A DNA stretch of 59,468 bases from Bifidobacteriaceae bacterium (GTDB lineage: Bacteria; Actinomycetota; Actinomycetes; Actinomycetales; WQXJ01): NCBI GenBank assembly GCA_031267825.1, contig JAIRYJ010000002.1:1-59468 (forward strand). Reading direction: 5' to 3'. The notes beneath the pieces are model-generated. The model made no database searches, was not told the DNA's origin, and was given only the letters and a program-made list of their open reading frames with translations. Shown in pieces: positions 56,878 through 59,468 of the stretch. The position numbers and the translations under genes were made by a program. Every line of letters starts with the position of its first letter. Position 1 is the stretch's first letter.

Positions 56878-59340
56878 TCAACTGAGTTGTGCTCGCAGAT
56901 CTTGCAGGCGGATCATGATGAAGAGCACCTCATGCAGCATCGCCTCTTCGTAATCCCCGGGGGCGAGTTCGGCGACATCCTCGGCCAATGTCGCCAGCTG
57001 CTCCTCGATCAGATCAGCGAAATCCGGCGTCTCGGCCTGTGGCAGCACTCCACTGGTGAACAAGCCAACCACCCGTTCAGCAGCGGCTAGGGCGGCCTTG
57101 GCGCTGCCGCCTAAGGAGAACCCGGACTTGAGGGCAGCGGCCAGCAGGATGATCTCAACACCCAGGCGCGGTTCTCCGCTTGCCCACTCAGGTGGACACT
57201 GCTGGTCAATGATTCCCGTCGCCGCGGCGATGACATCTTCGGCCGATTCAGATCCAGTGGTTTGGAGATACTCATAAAGTGCCGCCAACAGCAAGCCGAG
57301 GTGTTCGCCCGCACCCGCCAGTTGGCTTGCGACCTGGCTGATAACCGCCCAGCGGGCCACAGCCCAAGCCTCAGGATGCATTCGGGCTTGCGCCAGGACC
57401 GTCACCGCCAACAGGCCCATCGAAGCCTTCACCTCGTTCACGATGGCGGAATCAGGGGTCAGCGCCAATTGAGAGTCAAGCCGCCAGAGTGCGGCCCGCA
57501 CCGCGTCGATGGCCTCCGCGACGCCACGGGCGTCAGCCTCATCCCAGTCATCTGGATCATCCGGTAGGCCGACGCAGCTGGTGATGGCTGTTAGCCGATA
57601 GGCCGTCACCACCACAACCAGCGCGTCAATCTCACCCGGCCTGTCCCGCACCAGCGCTTCCGCGTCATCTACCAGTGTTGTCGTGGAGGCGAAACCCAGT
57701 CCCGGCCAGACGGCAGCGCAACAAGATTCGGCGACGCGGGCAAGCATCTGAAACGTCGGGGAAAATTCTTCGGCGATGCTTCCCATCTGGCCAAGCGCGT
57801 GCGCGGCGTCAAGCAACTCCCGTGCCTCCTGGGCACCATTGCCGTCGCCAGTCACGCTAATCGTTTCAACAACGATCGCTCTGAGCGACGCGTCGATCAA
57901 CAGGATGAGTGACTGCCACAGGCGCAACGCTTGCGGGGTCTCGCCGAGTTGATCCATGACCGCTTGTGCCGAACGGAGTAGCGTGGCCATATCGGTTGCG
58001 CTGTTTATGGCACTGGCGATGGCGGCAACCAAGGGCGCCCCGGTCACCAGCCGTCCGCCGACGCCGACTCGCGCGGTCGGCAGAGCCAGTAGCAGATCGT
58101 TGGCTGACACGCCGAAACGCGACTTCGTCCGCCGGTCTATCTGCCTGATCAGCCGTTCAATCTGGTCGTATAGCCGCGTTGCGGCGGCTGGCGCGCAGTA
58201 CTGACCAACACTGAAGAGGGCTGTTGCTACGGCGAGTCGGGTTTCTTCTTCTTTGGCCGCGTCGAGGAGCTTCAACGCGGTGTCAACCGAGCAACACAGC
58301 ATGACACCAAGCAGGTTGGTGATCGCCCTTGGAGTCGCGAAGTCGACCGAGGCTATCCCGCGCGCCAGTGGTCCGTACTCCCCTTCCCAAAGCAGCAACA
58401 GCAAGAGTTCTTGTTCACGGACTGGATCGTCAATCGGTAAACCGTTCAGGTGTCGGGCAAGTGCACGGCGGTAGGCCCTGGCGGTGTCGAGGCCTAACTC
58501 TTGGCTCACCGTGGCGATCAGGTCTTCGACGGCCGTGCTGACCGTACTATGGGCGAACGTCCACCGGTCACCCACCACGTCAACCATCTCCGTCAACAGG
58601 CTCCGCGCCAGCGCCAAATCCGCTTGACCAATCGGCCGCATCAAGCTGATCGCGCCTATCAGGTCACTGTCACGCAGGCCGAACGTCGCTACCCCCAGCA
58701 TCCACAGAATGATGGCCGTCACGTCAAAGCGTTCACCCAGCCGTTCAATAACGTCCTCGTAGAGTTCGTCAAGTGACGGGCTGAGGTCAGAGACAATTTC
58801 TTCCAGCATCAAGTGGAGAGCCTGCTCCGGGTCAAGGTTTGTCATGTCCGATGCCGTCCGTGACAGGTAGTCGTGTCGGCTCAGGGTCACCAGGAGTTGG
58901 GTCGCGACGACCAGCCAACGTGGGTTCTGCGAGCGACTGGCGAGCTGGCGGATGAGACCGTCCGGCGCCGCCTTGTGGGCGCGACTGAGACGCGAACGGA
59001 CCAGGTTGGTGGCGTCCTCGGCTGTCAAGTCGCCGAGCCTAAAGACGCAGCTGTCGGCTCGCCGGTCGAGCGGAGGCAGCTCGACGCCATCGTCCCTAAC
59101 TGATAGAAGCATCTCCAGTCCAGGGGGTAGGCGTGGCGGCAACCAATCCGACGTTCTGGCGAGGGTTCCTTGGTTGACCAACCCGTCGATTCCGTCAATC
59201 ACGATCCGGCAATGCCTCACGCGCGAATCCGGCTCCAGCAGGCTCAGCCAAGCGGGCAGCACGTCATCCAGGGTTATGGTCGCCGGGGCTGTTCGGGAGG
59301 CGATCTCTGTGGCCTTAGCCGCGTCGAGTTGGGCGATCAA
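56878..59340 (-). pseudogene. STAND/NACHT-like NTPase, N-terminus cut off by an IS element
   Basis: 820 codons remain open, but the start offered (TTG 59340) is artificial: upstream the frame runs only a few more codons (VSLLILI) before a stop inside the insertion sequence. The remaining part begins with the hydrophobic strand and acidic residues of a Walker B motif (CRIVIDGIDGL, residues 44-54), then LPPRLPPGLEMLLSVRDD and LGDLTAEDATNLVRSRLSR, as in STAND NTPases. A helical domain and a long alpha-helical repeat region to the C-terminus follow. The P-loop and any effector domain would lie upstream and are lost or displaced. STAND proteins of this size often act in phage defence; that is inferred. 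Confidence 0.7.
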
Positions 59341-59342
59341 GA

Positions 59343-59468
59343 TGAGCAGACTGACGTGTCATGGTTTTGGTGGACAGCGAATCGAAGGAGGATTGTTCAG
59401 TGTCTACCAACCGTCACGGGCCTTACTCGGACCAGTTCAGGGCCGAAGCGGCAGCCATGGTGCTCGAG
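59343..59468 (+). mobile_element. Left end of an IS3-family insertion sequence, truncated by the window
   Basis: Sequence unlike the disrupted gene starts between about 59343 and 59356 (TGACGTGTCATGGTTTTGG, a plausible terminal repeat beginning TG). About 45 nt later an orfA-type transposase gene opens. The element interrupts the STAND NTPase gene in opposite orientation. The exact end and the target duplication cannot be fixed because the other end is outside the window. Confidence 0.7.
59400..59468 (+). CDS. IS3-family transposase OrfA, N-terminal fragment
   Basis: GTG at 59400 with AAGGAGGATTG upstream. The 23 residues visible contain RHGPYSDQFRAEAAAMVLE, which matches the start of the IS3-type OrfA helix-turn-helix (usually YTxEFRAEAVxLV). 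The rest lies outside the window. Confidence 0.75.
   Translation, partial: MSTNRHGPYSDQFRAEAAAMVLE

Overview
The window reads as a chromosomal segment of a moderately high-GC actinobacterium whose family I cannot name. The evidence is: a two-domain LysX (lysyltransferase-like membrane part fused to lysyl-tRNA synthetase); an atpI-like / wecA / threonylcarbamoyl-AMP synthase / prmC set matching the usual actinobacterial order upstream of the ATP synthase genes; an argCJBDFRG operon; and a TPR protein / HAD phosphatase pair like the mycobacterial Rv1691-Rv1692 neighbourhood. Starts are ATG, GTG and TTG with Shine-Dalgarno sites, and same-strand neighbours usually overlap by ATGA, GTGA or TTGA.

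Layout. 1-800: a frameshifted small gene and the start of a second family copy. 800-3049 (-): atpI-like, wecA-like, tsaC-like. 3050-3472: an array of four hairpins. 3473-7062: a large FAD/Fe-S/CCG lactate-glycolate-type dehydrogenase (+) and a cysteine hydrolase (-), which separate prmC from tsaC. 7110-15464 (-): argC-J-B-D-F-R-G then prmC. 16027-20502 (-): lysX and a TraX-like membrane protein. 20598-32539 (-): a xylan/xylo-oligosaccharide locus with two ABC sugar importers (binding protein plus two permeases each, no ATPase in the window), a LacI regulator, a xylitol/iditol-type dehydrogenase and an intracellular GH120 beta-xylosidase. 32841-37025 (+): two family III CoA-transferases, a DUF35 zinc-ribbon/OB protein and a thiolase-like protein, arranged like BbsE-BbsF-BbsA-BbsB. 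37247-41235 (+): a two-component system and an ABC exporter. 41337-45473: xylB and xylA (-) divergent from a ROK regulator (+). 45826-48599 (-): a GPH sugar transporter translationally coupled to a TIR-like/helical-repeat protein. 48665-54220: lysoplasmalogenase-like protein, serine hydrolase, ABC-F ATPase, SGNH hydrolase and a DUF6270-like protein. 54509-56766 (-): HAD phosphatase and TPR protein. 56878-59340 (-): a STAND/NACHT-like NTPase cut off at its N-terminus by an IS3-family element entering from the right edge.

The xylose genes form one pathway: import of xylo-oligosaccharides, hydrolysis by GH120, isomerisation by XylA, phosphorylation by XylB. LacI and ROK regulators serve it, with candidate operators visible for both. 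Both ABC operons carry a strong perfect hairpin right after the binding-protein gene, which suggests differential expression of binding protein over permease.

The most unusual property is at the DNA level. Gene boundaries repeatedly carry degenerate tandem copies of the adjacent gene end (gene-end echoes): the start of argD is duplicated twice upstream as overlapping 26-codon mini-ORFs, the start of the ROK gene once upstream, and the 3' ends of the ROK, GH120, SGNH and DUF6270-like genes are copied downstream. Palindromic or short tandem insertions also sit in frame inside many proteins (ABC-F, ArgC, ArgR, histidine kinase and others). Two dispersed hairpin repeats are each present twice, and a 10-mer, CGATGCCGTC, occurs twelve times. 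I saw no tRNA, rRNA or CRISPR array.
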